From contig NZ_FOQD01000001.1 of assembly GCF_900113665.1 (NCBI RefSeq), forward strand, positions 496,001 to 560,000: DNA of 64,000 nt, read 5' to 3'. The translations under genes were made by a program, and so were the position numbers. The notes under the pieces are model-generated. The model was not told where the DNA came from. It did not search any database and saw only the letters and a list, made by a program, of their open reading frames with translations. Source of the DNA: Planctomicrobium piriforme. Lineage in GTDB: Bacteria; Planctomycetota; Planctomycetia; Planctomycetales; Planctomycetaceae. Of this stretch, positions 24,326 through 32,762 are shown piece by piece (the first letter of the stretch is position 1; the number at the start of each line of letters is the position of its first letter).

Positions 24326-27253
24326 ATGTTGCTGTGCAATCCAATGTCGTTCCGCGCGCTCAGCAGGTGTTCGCTGCTGAGCGTCTGTTTTTTGCTATTT
24401 GCCGGTTGCGGCCAGCAGGATGAGCATGCAGGCAAGTCGGCTTCGCCGGTGGTGCAGCCAGCCCGGATCCCGCCCGTTGACGAAGCCGCTGCCCTCGCCG
24501 CAGAGAAGAACCTTGCGGAAGACATTGCAGCACATCAACAAGAGGTTGCCGACCTTCGCAAGACGATCGAAGCACGACCGGCAGAAGAACGGAATCGGAT
24601 TGTCGTCAACGATCAGTCTTATCTCTGTCCAGACTATGATCGCGACAAGCGAAAGTTTTTGCAGCTTCTTGTCGAAGGTTATCGACAGGGAACGAAAGAC
24701 CAGGGGGCAACCCAAGAGCTTTGCGTCGAGTTTCTGAATCGCTATACCAACGCCGATCTGTGCCTGCCGGATGCCCACTGGGATCAAGTCCGCGCCCTGC
24801 TGCCCGACGTTCAGAAAAGCGGCACGCAGGATCCGCTCGTGCAGGCTTACCTGTTGGGGATGGAACAGGATCTGAGTGCGAAGGACCGACTCAACCGATT
24901 GAATCCGTTGATCGACGGGGTTGATGCGGGACGGTACGCAGCGCTCTCCAAGTACTACCTCAAAAAATGGCGAACACAGCTGGAGCGTCAAGTCGGCAGT
25001 CAGGTTGGTATGAACATGCGCTTTCGCGAATGCGGCCTCGCGTTAGGAAAAGCCGCGGAAGAGTCCCGGGAAGACAAACTCGCGCAGCGATTTCTCTATG
25101 AAGAATACATGAAACTGATCGACGAAGAGCGGATTGACGATCACGAGCGCGTCTATAAGTCGATGATCACTGGTAATCAGTCGCTCTGGCTCAAACATGT
25201 GATCGCCGCGGAGTACTTCATCGATCTCGGCTGGCATTATCGTGGATCGAGCTTTGCCGATACGGTGACCGAAGAAGGATGGCAGAAGTTTGGAGAGAAT
25301 CTCGCCCGCGCAGCGCCGCACGCACTGCGTGCCTGGCAGCTTGAGCCGGGATTCCCCGAGGGGCCGTTACACATGATTGTGATTGCCGGTGCGGGCACAG
25401 ACGGCTGGTCGCTCTGGGACTGGTTTTATCGTTCCACAGATGGTCAGCCAGACCATCTGGGCATCTACAAATCGATGCGACATTTTCTGCGGACCCGTTG
25501 GCGTGGTTCGAATGAGGAACTCGCGCGTTTGACCGAAGAATGCATTGCCACCGGGCGTTTCGATACGCGGATTCCGTGGACGGCGCTCGACACCTATCAA
25601 ATCATGGTCGAGGACGAGTCGCCCAACTTCTCCCTGCGGTCGGTCAAAGGGATCGATTCGCAGTTGAAGGCTCTCACGGCCGCCGCATTACAAAAAGACT
25701 TCGAGAAGGACTGCTGTTCGGCCATGACTCCGGACAGGTTGTCGCGGCTGTTTGCCTTTTGCGTGCATGACGAACAGTTTCAACTCGCCCGTCAATTGCA
25801 TGAAAAGCTCGGCGATCATTTTGTCTCATCGTCGACTCGAATCGAGAACCTGCCGCCAAGCTATGTGGTCGGCAAAGTCTACGCTTTCACTGGCCCGGCG
25901 TCCGAAGAACTGCAGGCGCAGTTGGCATTGAAACGCGATACGTTTTTGCGGGAACACTACCCTGCTCGCTTCACCGCGATGCTGGAAGTGATCGACGAGG
26001 CTCGCAAAAAGGACTCGAACCCGCTGGCGGAGACCTACTTCGCGCAAGTCGAGCAACTGCTGAGACAATTGAAGGGCTATTACTCAGGCGAATGGGTTGA
26101 TCTGCCGCTGGCGGCAGACTCGGCCGGTTGGGATATCAACGCACCGGAGTGGAATGTCAACGAGGGCAAATTGACGCTGAAGTCGCCTAAAGGGCCCAGG
26201 GCTGCATATGCAATGCCCTTGCCCAGGTTTGAGCCTCCCTACGTTGTCGAGGCGGAATTCGAATCCGACCCGTCCAGTACTGCATATCAATTCTACGGTT
26301 TGACGTATGGAGAGTTGGTTGGCGCCCGATACGGAGATCTCGAACGATGGTTCATCGGAATCGTCCCTTCGGCGCCTGCCATCATGTTTCGAAAAGCGAG
26401 TTCAACGGGTCCTTTTCTTGGCCGTCCGATTCCAAAAGGGAATATTCAGAGAATGCGGGCGTTTTCTTGGACGGAACGCTGCTATGTAACGATCGGTCAG
26501 CACTGGGTACTGAATATGAATGAGAAGGAGTTTATTCCAGAGCCGCGATTCAAACTCGGACTTCCATACAAGTCGAGTGACAGTCCCGGCGGGCAGGTGA
26601 CGATCAGCAATGTGCGGATTCATCGGGTTCCGAAATACCCTGGGGATGACGCGACTGATGCTAAAGAAGCTGAGTTCTGTGCGAAACTCCTGGAGATCGC
26701 TCCCGATGATGAGAGCGTGCTGACGTTGAATGCGTCCTACGCCTACGATCACAAGCAGTACGAAAAAACGCTGAAAGACTCTCAGGCTGGACTGCGGATC
26801 AATCCCGATTCAGACAACTTGTTTGTGCTGACCGCTTGTGCGCTGCATGAATTGGGCCGTGATGCCGAGGCCGCCAAAGCGTTCGAGAAAGCGCTGAATC
26901 TCAATCCGTCGTCGATCTTTGCACTTGATCGAATCGCCTTTTTCCTCGCCACCTGTCCGGATGACACGATTCGCAATGGAAATCAGGCGCTGCAGATCGC
27001 ACAAATGGGAGCAAACGATCCGAGTTCCTACCAGTACAGATTCATCCGCAACATGGCGTTAGCCCAGGCGGAACTGGGAGACTTCGAACAGGCGAAGAAG
27101 AGCCTCGCTCGCGCCCGACAGATTTTCGAACAGACGGACGAGAAGCAGGAGCAATCGGTTCTCGAGCAATTTGACAAAATTGCGGCGGTGCTGAACGACA
27201 ACCGTCCTTATCGCGATGTGCCGGAAACCATTTCGCAGCCGCCCAAACCCTGA
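24326..27253 (+). CDS. Large lipoprotein with C-terminal TPRs
   Basis: 975 aa. A type II signal with lipobox FAGC (Cys near residue 28) predicts a lipid anchor. Residues 30-590 form a helical region with no family I recognise. About 610-760 reads as a beta-sandwich (WVDLPLAADSAGWDI ... WFIGIVP ... GQVTISNVRIHRVP), like the DUF1080/LamG group. About 775-960 holds TPR-like repeats (DDESVLTLNASYAYDHKQY, NPDSDNLFVLTACALHELG). CAGGG lies nine bases before the ATG; an ATG at 24344 is also possible. It is followed four bases after its stop by an epimerase gene, so the two may be co-transcribed. Confidence 0.75.
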   Translation: MLLCNPMSFRALSRCSLLSVCFLLFAGCGQQDEHAGKSASPVVQPARIPPVDEAAALAAEKNLAEDIAAHQQEVADLRKTIEARPAEERNRIVVNDQSYLCPDYDRDKRKFLQLLVEGYRQGTKDQGATQELCVEFLNRYTNADLCLPDAHWDQVRALLPDVQKSGTQDPLVQAYLLGMEQDLSAKDRLNRLNPLIDGVDAGRYAALSKYYLKKWRTQLERQVGSQVGMNMRFRECGLALGKAAEESREDKLAQRFLYEEYMKLIDEERIDDHERVYKSMITGNQSLWLKHVIAAEYFIDLGWHYRGSSFADTVTEEGWQKFGENLARAAPHALRAWQLEPGFPEGPLHMIVIAGAGTDGWSLWDWFYRSTDGQPDHLGIYKSMRHFLRTRWRGSNEELARLTEECIATGRFDTRIPWTALDTYQIMVEDESPNFSLRSVKGIDSQLKALTAAALQKDFEKDCCSAMTPDRLSRLFAFCVHDEQFQLARQLHEKLGDHFVSSSTRIENLPPSYVVGKVYAFTGPASEELQAQLALKRDTFLREHYPARFTAMLEVIDEARKKDSNPLAETYFAQVEQLLRQLKGYYSGEWVDLPLAADSAGWDINAPEWNVNEGKLTLKSPKGPRAAYAMPLPRFEPPYVVEAEFESDPSSTAYQFYGLTYGELVGARYGDLERWFIGIVPSAPAIMFRKASSTGPFLGRPIPKGNIQRMRAFSWTERCYVTIGQHWVLNMNEKEFIPEPRFKLGLPYKSSDSPGGQVTISNVRIHRVPKYPGDDATDAKEAEFCAKLLEIAPDDESVLTLNASYAYDHKQYEKTLKDSQAGLRINPDSDNLFVLTACALHELGRDAEAAKAFEKALNLNPSSIFALDRIAFFLATCPDDTIRNGNQALQIAQMGANDPSSYQYRFIRNMALAQAELGDFEQAKKSLARARQIFEQTDEKQEQSVLEQFDKIAAVLNDNRPYRDVPETISQPPKP

Positions 27254-27257
27254 GCGT

Positions 27258-28100
27258 GTGCCCATACAGATTCTCATCATCGGCTGCGGCTATCTCGGAT
27301 TACGGGCGGCGCACGCGTGGCTGGAGCGAGGTCACATTGTCTCGGCGCTCACTCGATCGAGTCAGCGCGCGGCGGAGTGGGAGCGTATTGGCATCCAACC
27401 GGTTGTGGGCGATGTGCTTGATCCGGCTTCTCTCGAGTCGCTGCCGACTGCGGATGTTTGTTTGTATGCGGTCGGGTATGACCGCACGGCGCCCGCGGAC
27501 AAGCGGTCGGTATATGTCGATGGTCTGGCGAATGTGCTTGCGGAGATTCGACCCAAAATTCCGCGTCTCATCTACATTTCCAGCACGAGCGTCTACGGGC
27601 AGGATCACGGAGAGACGGTGAATGAAGATTCACCCTGCGTGCCTATCAGTGAGGGGGGCGAGATCTGTCTGGCCGCCGAGCAATTGATTCGTCAGGCAAC
27701 GGGCGCTGACTTCCGTTCCTGCATTCTGCGGCTCGCCGGCATTTATGGTCCCCAGCGGCTGATTGCCCGAGTCGAACAACTTCGAGCTGGCACTCCGCTG
27801 ACAGGCAATCCTGAGGCCTGGCTGAATCTGATTCACGTCGATGACGCGGTCTCGGCGGTTTTGCGCCTCGCAGAACAAGACTCTTTTGGCCCGCTGTATC
27901 TTCTCAGCGATGCCAGTCCGCTGCGACGCAGAGAGTTCTACGCAGGCATCGCAGAACTTGTCGGTGCGCCTGCTCCGGTCTTTGTGGCTGGCGGCGAGAC
28001 CGGACTCAACAAACGTTGCGACAGCACGCGCATTCGCCACGAGTTGAATTGGGAATTGCAGTATCCTGATGCGGTGGCGACCCTGCGAACCCTGTTCTGA
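27258..28100 (+). CDS. NAD-dependent epimerase/dehydratase-like protein (YeeZ-like)
   Basis: 280 aa extended short-chain dehydrogenase fold. The dinucleotide-binding G9-C-G11-Y-L-G14 motif is at the very start, followed by ALTRSSQRA and IYISSTSVYGQ. The usual catalytic YxxxK is not seen where expected (the stretch reads ISEGGEICLAAEQLI), as in YeeZ-type relatives, so the reaction is uncertain. GTG at 27258 follows the previous stop by four bases. It is 16 bases from the deaminase gene after it. Confidence 0.8.
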   Translation: MPIQILIIGCGYLGLRAAHAWLERGHIVSALTRSSQRAAEWERIGIQPVVGDVLDPASLESLPTADVCLYAVGYDRTAPADKRSVYVDGLANVLAEIRPKIPRLIYISSTSVYGQDHGETVNEDSPCVPISEGGEICLAAEQLIRQATGADFRSCILRLAGIYGPQRLIARVEQLRAGTPLTGNPEAWLNLIHVDDAVSAVLRLAEQDSFGPLYLLSDASPLRRREFYAGIAELVGAPAPVFVAGGETGLNKRCDSTRIRHELNWELQYPDAVATLRTLF

Positions 28101-28116
28101 CCTAAGAGGAGTGAAG

Positions 28117-28584
28117 ATGGACCTGATTGAGCGCACAATCGAACTGGCCCGGGCGAACGTCGAACAGGGAGGCCGGCCCTTCGCCTGCATCATTGCCAAG
28201 GATGGCGAGCCGTTCGTTGAAGCGGTCAACCTGGTCGCCCAGACGCATGATCCCACGGCGCACGCTGAAATCTGCGCGATCCGGGATGGTTCCAGAAAAC
28301 TGCAGTCGGAGCATTTCACCGGCTACGAGTTCTACATCCTCGCACACCCGTGCCCGATGTGCCTGGCAGCGATGTACTACTGCAGTCCTGATCGCGTGGT
28401 CTTCATTACCCAGAGAGATGACTACTCGAAGTTCTACGTCGACGACCGCAAGTACTTCACGCTGAACAACTTCTATGCCGAGGTCAGCAAGCCCTGGCAG
28501 GAGCGAACGATGCCGATGGCCTACGAGCCCCGGCCGTCGGCGATAGAGGTGTACCAGCGGTGGCAGGAACTCAATGGGAAATGA
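28117..28584 (+). CDS. Nucleoside/guanine deaminase-like protein
   Basis: 155 aa zinc deaminase of the cytidine deaminase-like superfamily. The zinc/proton-shuttle motif H49-A-E51 and the P78-C79-P80-M81-C82 motif are complete. The sequence pattern (Q..HDPTAHAEI ... HPCPMCLAAMYYC ... KPWQERTMP) fits guanine deaminase and nucleoside deaminases better than tRNA adenosine deaminase. GAGGAG lies a few bases before the ATG. It may be co-transcribed with the epimerase gene. Confidence 0.88.
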   Translation: MDLIERTIELARANVEQGGRPFACIIAKDGEPFVEAVNLVAQTHDPTAHAEICAIRDGSRKLQSEHFTGYEFYILAHPCPMCLAAMYYCSPDRVVFITQRDDYSKFYVDDRKYFTLNNFYAEVSKPWQERTMPMAYEPRPSAIEVYQRWQELNGK

Positions 28585-28621
28585 GAACACTGTCTGGTTG
28601 CATTTCGACTGGAAGGGATGA

Positions 28622-28678
28622 GGGGAGAGGGAATAGGGGAAAGTTGAATCTCCAAGCTATTCCCTGTCCCCTCTCCCC
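28622..28678. terminator. Imperfect long hairpin after the deaminase gene
   Basis: GGGGAGAGGG (28622-28631) pairs with CCCTCTCCCC (28669-28678), and the stem can extend inward with mismatches. It sits 38 bases after the deaminase stop, separating that gene from the leuA leader. There is no T-tract, so it may be a REP-like or stability hairpin. Confidence 0.45.
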
Positions 28679-28807
28679 TGACCCCTGCAAAAAAGTGCGA
28701 ACCTGCTGTTGTGATGCGTGTCTTTTGGCGGATGCCATCGATGAGATCGCGGATTCGTCAGGAACCGCTTGACGCCGACGCATCCGACGATTTACCTTGA
28801 GCATCCA

Positions 28808-28870
28808 ATGTCCACTTCATTCATGAGCCGCGGCCTGCTGCTAAGCCTGCTTCCCCCCGGGAAGTCTTAG
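28808..28870 (+). CDS. leuL: leuA leader peptide (leucine-rich, attenuation)
   Basis: 20-codon ORF, ATG at 28808 and TAG at 28868, with an internal ATG at 28823 as an alternative start. Its centre reads RGLLLSLLPP: five of six consecutive codons are leucine (CTG CTG CTA AGC CTG CTT), and CTA is probably a rare codon in this GC-rich genome. The ribosome binding site is weak (TTGAG). The stop codon lies within RNA segment 2 of the attenuator that follows, so ribosome position would select between the alternative helices. The symbol leuL is given by functional analogy with leader peptides of leucine operons. Confidence 0.78.
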   Translation: MSTSFMSRGLLLSLLPPGKS

Positions 28871-28952
28871 GCTGTTGCTCTGAATTTGCTTTTGCGATTC
28901 ACAACCACCCTGAGACTCCCTTGCCGGGAGTCTCAGGGTGGTTTCTTTTTTT
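28844..28952 (+). promoter_or_regulatory. Leucine transcription attenuator of leuA
   Basis: Four segments can pair alternatively. Segment 1 AGCCTgCTTCCC (28844-28855) pairs with segment 2 GGGAAGtctTAGGCT (28859-28873). Segment 2 GGGAaGTCTTAGG (28859-28871) also pairs with segment 3 CCTGAGACTCCC (28909-28920), with one bulge and one G-U. Segments 3 and 4 form the terminator. A ribosome stalled on the Leu codons (28835-28852) would mask segment 1 and free 2:3 pairing (antitermination); one reaching the stop at 28868-28870 would mask segment 2 and allow termination. Confidence 0.8.
28903..28952 (+). terminator. Rho-independent terminator in the leuA leader
   Basis: Perfect 18-bp stem: AACCACCCTGAGACTCCC (28903-28920) with GGGAGTCTCAGGGTGGTT (28926-28943), loop TTGCC, then a T-rich run to 28952 with one interrupting C. 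It ends 69 bases before leuA and is the terminator helix of the attenuator. Confidence 0.92.
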
Positions 28953-29020
28953 ACCCACGCCAAAGTCAACGAAACCAACTGAATCGATTACAGTTTGTGC
29001 GAACTTCAAAGGATCACGCC

Positions 29021-30595
29021 ATGGCGGACGACACGATTACAATCTTTGACACCACGCTCCGCGATGGGGAACAGTCCCCCGGTTGCAGCATGGACACGGA
29101 CGAAAAGGTCGAAATCGCCGGGGCGCTTGTTGAACTGGGAGTCGACGTCATCGAAGCCGGCTTTCCCATCGCTTCGCCGGGAGACTTTGAAGCCGTGCAG
29201 CGCGTTGCCCGCACCTATGGAGAACGGGCAGTGATCTGCGGTCTCGCCCGGTGCCGGACGGAAGACATTGATCGGGCGTGGGAAGCCTTGCAGGATGCCA
29301 AAAACGTCCGCATTCACATCTTCCTCGCCACGAGCGCCGTTCACCGTGAGTACAAGCTCAAGATGGCGAAGGAAGAGATCGTCCGTCGCGCCGTCGATAT
29401 GGTGAAGTATACCTGCGACCGCATGGCCTCCCGCAGCGACATTACTCGGCCGAACGTCGAGTTCTCGCCGGAAGACGCCGCACGCACCGAACTCGATTTT
29501 CTGTGTGAAGTGGTCGAGAAGGCAATTGCGGCCGGGGCCACCACGGTCAACATTCCCGATACCGTCGGCTACGCCACGCCGAACCATTACTTCAAAGTCA
29601 TCAAGACGCTCAAGGAACAGGTGCCGAACATTCATCAGGCGGTGATCAGCACCCATTGCCATAACGATCTCGGACTGGCGGTCGCCAACAGTTTGTCCGC
29701 CATCGAAGCGGGCGCGCGGCAGGTGGAATGCACGATCAACGGGCTCGGCGAACGGGCGGGGAACGCCGCGCTCGAAGAAGTCGTCATGGCCTTGCGGACG
29801 CGGCAGGACTATTACGGCGTCCGCACGAACATCAACACGCCCCGCCTGTACCCCACGAGTCGACTCGTCTCCAGTGTGACCGGCATGGCCGTGCAGCGGA
29901 ACAAGGCGATCGTCGGGCAGAATGCCTTCGCCCATGAAGCCGGTATCCACCAGCACGGGATGCTCCAGAACCGCACGACTTACGAAATCATGCGTCCGCA
30001 GGACGTCGGTTTCGTGGGAACGAACCTGGTGCTCGGCAAGCACAGCGGCCGGCATGCCCTGCGCGACCGAGTGCAGTCGCTCGGGTATCAACTCGACGAA
30101 GAAACCTTGCAGAAGGTGTTCGACGACTTCATCGCCCTGGCCGACAAGAAGAAGGAAATCTACGACGCGGACATCAGCGCTCTCGTCGAAAACCGTTCGC
30201 ACGAAACGGAACAGGCCTGGTCGATCAAGAGCTTTCACACGCTCGGCGGCACCGGCACGATTCCCACCGCAACGATTGAACTCGTGCATCAGGACGGCCG
30301 CATCGTGCAGGATGCCGCGACGGGCGACGGCCCGGTCGATGCCGCGTTCAAATGTCTGGAACGCATCGTCGGTCAGGCGGCGACGTTGCTCGAATACAAC
30401 GTCCGCAGCGTCTCCGGCGGCAAGGATGCACAAGGGGAAGTCGCTCTGGAGATCGATGTCGAGGAACGCCGTTACCACGGCAAAGGAGTCAGCACCGACG
30501 TCATCGAGGCGAGCGTGCACGCCTATCTGCAGGCACTGAACAAAGTCCTCTCCAGCAACCGCGGCCGCGGCCCCAGATGGGAGAAGGGAATCTAA
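29021..30595 (+). CDS. leuA: 2-isopropylmalate synthase
   Basis: 524 aa; condenses acetyl-CoA with 2-oxoisovalerate, the first committed step of leucine synthesis. The DRE-TIM barrel carries T-L-R14-D15-G16-E17-Q18, the metal ligands H212-x-H214 (STHCHND), INGLGERAGN and LGKHSGRHA. The C-terminal allosteric LeuA dimer domain (about 390-505, with TIELVHQDGRIVQDAATGDGP) is present, so feedback inhibition by leucine is likely. ATG at 29021 has AAAGGA seven bases upstream; an in-frame codon at 28886 lies inside the terminator region and is unlikely. Transcription is probably controlled by the attenuator before it. No other leu gene is adjacent. Confidence 0.96.
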   Translation: MADDTITIFDTTLRDGEQSPGCSMDTDEKVEIAGALVELGVDVIEAGFPIASPGDFEAVQRVARTYGERAVICGLARCRTEDIDRAWEALQDAKNVRIHIFLATSAVHREYKLKMAKEEIVRRAVDMVKYTCDRMASRSDITRPNVEFSPEDAARTELDFLCEVVEKAIAAGATTVNIPDTVGYATPNHYFKVIKTLKEQVPNIHQAVISTHCHNDLGLAVANSLSAIEAGARQVECTINGLGERAGNAALEEVVMALRTRQDYYGVRTNINTPRLYPTSRLVSSVTGMAVQRNKAIVGQNAFAHEAGIHQHGMLQNRTTYEIMRPQDVGFVGTNLVLGKHSGRHALRDRVQSLGYQLDEETLQKVFDDFIALADKKKEIYDADISALVENRSHETEQAWSIKSFHTLGGTGTIPTATIELVHQDGRIVQDAATGDGPVDAAFKCLERIVGQAATLLEYNVRSVSGGKDAQGEVALEIDVEERRYHGKGVSTDVIEASVHAYLQALNKVLSSNRGRGPRWEKGI

Positions 30596-30640
30596 GGATT
30601 GCGGTCACTTCCGTGGGCGCGTTTCGTCAAATTTCGAAAT

Positions 30641-30660
30641 ACGAAGCACGAAATCCGAAA
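30641..30660 (+). repeat. ACGAAGCACGAAATCCGAAA repeat, copy 1
   Basis: 20-nt intergenic string shared almost exactly with 46337-46355, where it also appears inverted at 46404-46416. Confidence 0.6.
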
Positions 30661-30746
30661 CAGATTCCCATTTTGGATCGTCGTAACATCCTGTCTGGCT
30701 CTGGACCCTCGCCCCTGGCCTCTCGAGTCTTTTTCGCCCCACAACG

Positions 30747-30785
30747 CCAAATTTCGCCGTATAATTCAATGATGGCGAAATTTGG
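30747..30785 (+). promoter_or_regulatory. 12-bp perfect inverted repeat around TATAAT
   Basis: CCAAATTTCGCC (30747-30758) and GGCGAAATTTGG (30774-30785) enclose a consensus TATAAT at 30760-30765; five T follow. It reads either as an operator over the promoter of the small secreted protein gene at 30806 or as a terminator of leuA. No good -35 lies at the right distance. Confidence 0.5.
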
Positions 30786-30805
30786 TTTTTGTGTTGGGTG
30801 ATGTC

Positions 30806-31171
30806 ATGGGGCGGTTCTCGGCGAGATTCAGGAAAATCGGTTGCTGGTGTCTGCTGGTGCTGGCATTGTCATCGATGGTGGCCCGCAACAGCTTTGCCAA
30901 AGTGCGGATCTACGGCGGACCGGTGAATGCCGCGCCCGGCGGACGCTATTACCCGCCTGGCGGTTTCAGCGGCGTGAATTGGACGGCCGGATATTATCCC
31001 GGCTACCCCGGCACGTTTCGTCGCGATGCCCAGACCCCGACTTACGGGCAACTCAACGGAGTGCAGCCGGTCTTCGTGCCGCTGGGTTCGATTCCCGCTT
31101 ACTACCCGCGGTCGAACGCCCTGACGCCGTATCAGTTTGGCTACTACTCCCAGTCGTCCAGCGGCTGGTGA
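30806..31171 (+). CDS. Small secreted Tyr/Gly/Pro-rich protein
   Basis: 121 aa. A signal peptide (about residues 1-33, CWCLLVLALSSMVA core, cleaved near NSFA) is followed by a low-complexity mature part with repeated aromatic-glycine-proline motifs (GGRYYPPGGFSG, AGYYPGYPGTF, YQFGYYSQSSSGW). It contains no cysteine after cleavage. This resembles planctomycete surface or matrix proteins but matches no named family. ATG at 30806 is preferred over a GTG-like start 24 bases upstream because it begins the signal peptide. Confidence 0.65.
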   Translation: MGRFSARFRKIGCWCLLVLALSSMVARNSFAKVRIYGGPVNAAPGGRYYPPGGFSGVNWTAGYYPGYPGTFRRDAQTPTYGQLNGVQPVFVPLGSIPAYYPRSNALTPYQFGYYSQSSSGW

Positions 31172-31220
31172 GGAGTTTCAGAGCACGAAGCGTCAGCAAG
31201 TGTTTGCTCAACTCGTGGTT

Positions 31221-31607
31221 TCACTCAGTCCAGTAATCGAACACGACGACCTTCTCGCGCCGGTCCCGGACCAGCTTCACATAGTCCAGATGCGCCGGAT
31301 GATCCAGGTATTTCGCCAGGTCCGCCTGTGAGCGGAACGTGACGACGAAGCTATGGGTCAGCCCATCTGATTTATTTTCCTGACTGACGTTCGTCCCCTT
31401 CTCGAGACTGACAATCAAGTCAATCTTGCTCGGCAGCGCGGCAAAGGCGTCGACCACTTCCTGCACTTGTGCCGTGGTCATTTCCGGCTTGAACTTGTAC
31501 AGCACGATGTGCCGCAGAAGCTTGCCGGTCGGTTCCGCTCCATGCGTCATCCGCACCCAGGGAAGAAACAGAGCGAACAGACAGATCGAGCAAAGCAGCA
31601 TGCGCAT
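31221..31607 (-). CDS. Secreted Dabb (stress-responsive A/B barrel) protein
   Basis: 128 aa. Signal peptide (MRMLLCSICLFALFLPW ... THGA), then a Dabb ferredoxin-like dimeric barrel: HIVLYKFKPEMTTAQVQEVVDAF at the start and HPAHLDYVKLVRDRREKVVVFDY at the end. The family has no single reaction. Start uncertain between ATG at 31607 and GTG at 31616; neither has a clear ribosome binding site. Confidence 0.82.
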   Translation of the reverse strand: MRMLLCSICLFALFLPWVRMTHGAEPTGKLLRHIVLYKFKPEMTTAQVQEVVDAFAALPSKIDLIVSLEKGTNVSQENKSDGLTHSFVVTFRSQADLAKYLDHPAHLDYVKLVRDRREKVVVFDYWTE

Positions 31608-31619
31608 TGTTTTCACAGT

Positions 31620-31697
31620 CCACAGTTATCAGTCATCAGTGAAAACGACCAAGTGTCGCCTTTTCACTCAACCCTCAACACTCAGCCCTCAACCCCT
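31620..31697 (-). repeat. Low-complexity repeats
   Basis: ACAGTTATCAGTCATCAGTG string followed by CTCAACCCTCAACACTCAGCC units, both of the families seen elsewhere in this window. Confidence 0.5.
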
Positions 31698-31877
31698 TCC
31701 CGACACCCAGTACCAGGTTGCAACGACCGCGCCGATCATGGCGAACACCGTATACAGGAAGAACAGCGACAGCATCTTGCCGATCACCCGACCCGCCTGG
31801 GCATCATCAGCGTCGAACTGCTTCAGTTCGCCGGGCGTGAATGGCTGCTCATCACTGACGTTTTGCGGGGTGTTCAT
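31689..31877 (-). CDS. Small single-pass membrane protein
   Basis: 62 aa: a polar head (MNTPQNVSDEQPFTPGELKQFD) and one transmembrane helix (about 36-58, MLSLFFLYTVFAMIGAVVATWYW). It lies 64 bases downstream of ubiE on the same strand, separated by repeat sequence. A longer frame reaching 31958 is just the repeat array read through. No ribosome binding site is visible, and its role is unknown. Confidence 0.5.
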   Translation of the reverse strand: MNTPQNVSDEQPFTPGELKQFDADDAQAGRVIGKMLSLFFLYTVFAMIGAVVATWYWVSGRG

Positions 31878-31941
31878 GTGGTTGAGCGTTGATGGTTGAG
31901 CGTTGAGAAAAAGCTGATGGCTGACTGCTGAAAGCTGTTCG

Positions 31942-32700
31942 CTACTTCGTCCCCACATATAGCGTTGCGATTCCGAATGTCAGCGGGGTGAAGGTGACGT
32001 TTTTCAGCCCGCAATCTTGCATGATGTCGGCGAGGGCCTGGCCGCAGGGGAACTGGGAGACGGATTGCGGCAGGTAGTTGTAAGCGTCTTCGCGGTTGCT
32101 CGCGAACAGTTGTCCGATGCGCGGCAGGATGTTCTTAAAGTACCAGCGATAGAATCCGGCCAGACCCGGCATCGTCGGCTGTGAGAACTCCAGAATCGCC
32201 ACGCGGCCTCCCGGCTGGCAGACGCGTCGCATCTCGATCAAGCCTGCCCGGGTGTCGTTCACATTCCTCAGGCCGAACGCGACTGAGACGATCTGAAACT
32301 GATCGTCGGGAAAGGGGAGCTGTTGCGTGTCGGCCTCGATGAACTCAATCGAACCCGTCGCGCCGGTTTCATAACGCTGCGACTTCTGTCGGGCAATCGT
32401 CAGCATCTCGGGAGTGAAGTCGGTGCCGACCACCGAGAGTTTGCGTCCCGTCTTGTTCCAGTAGGCGAGCGCCAGATCGCCAGTGCCGGTACAGACGTCG
32501 AGGATCGGCGCGTCTCCCTGCGGAGCAACCTGACGGACTGTGTATGACCGCCAGTAGATGTCCACGCCGCCTGAGAGCAGATGGTTCATCAGGTCGTAGC
32601 GTTTGGAGATCTCTCCAAACATCTTCTTCACCCGATCGCCGGATTTATCAACGGGGGCGACAGATGCGGGCGTCTCGATGACAGGGGCGGTGGAATTCAT
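31942..32700 (-). CDS. ubiE: Demethylmenaquinone methyltransferase
   Basis: 252 aa class I SAM methyltransferase; C-methylates demethylmenaquinone (and demethoxyubiquinol in species that make ubiquinone). Motif I DVCTGTGD, the UbiE signature around AFGLRNV.D and LEFSQPTMP, and the MFGEISKRYDLMNHLLSGGVD start are all present. It lies 62 bases downstream of a UbiD-family decarboxylase on the same strand, so both probably serve menaquinone synthesis. Also called menG when only menaquinone is made. Confidence 0.95.
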   Translation of the reverse strand: MNSTAPVIETPASVAPVDKSGDRVKKMFGEISKRYDLMNHLLSGGVDIYWRSYTVRQVAPQGDAPILDVCTGTGDLALAYWNKTGRKLSVVGTDFTPEMLTIARQKSQRYETGATGSIEFIEADTQQLPFPDDQFQIVSVAFGLRNVNDTRAGLIEMRRVCQPGGRVAILEFSQPTMPGLAGFYRWYFKNILPRIGQLFASNREDAYNYLPQSVSQFPCGQALADIMQDCGLKNVTFTPLTFGIATLYVGTK

Positions 32701-32762
32701 GAATCGCTGATCTCACTGGCAACGGAGGTTCGGTTCGACAGGCCATCGACCGTCGACTTATT

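Noticed and set aside
28886..29020. N-terminal extension of leuA from 28886
   Set aside because: It lies in the attenuator terminator and has no LeuA-like sequence; ATG at 29021 has an AAAGGA site.
29006..30520. Long minus-strand open frame opposite leuA (about 500 codons)
   Set aside because: It mirrors the codon pattern of leuA on the other strand; no protein family features, and leuA is certain.
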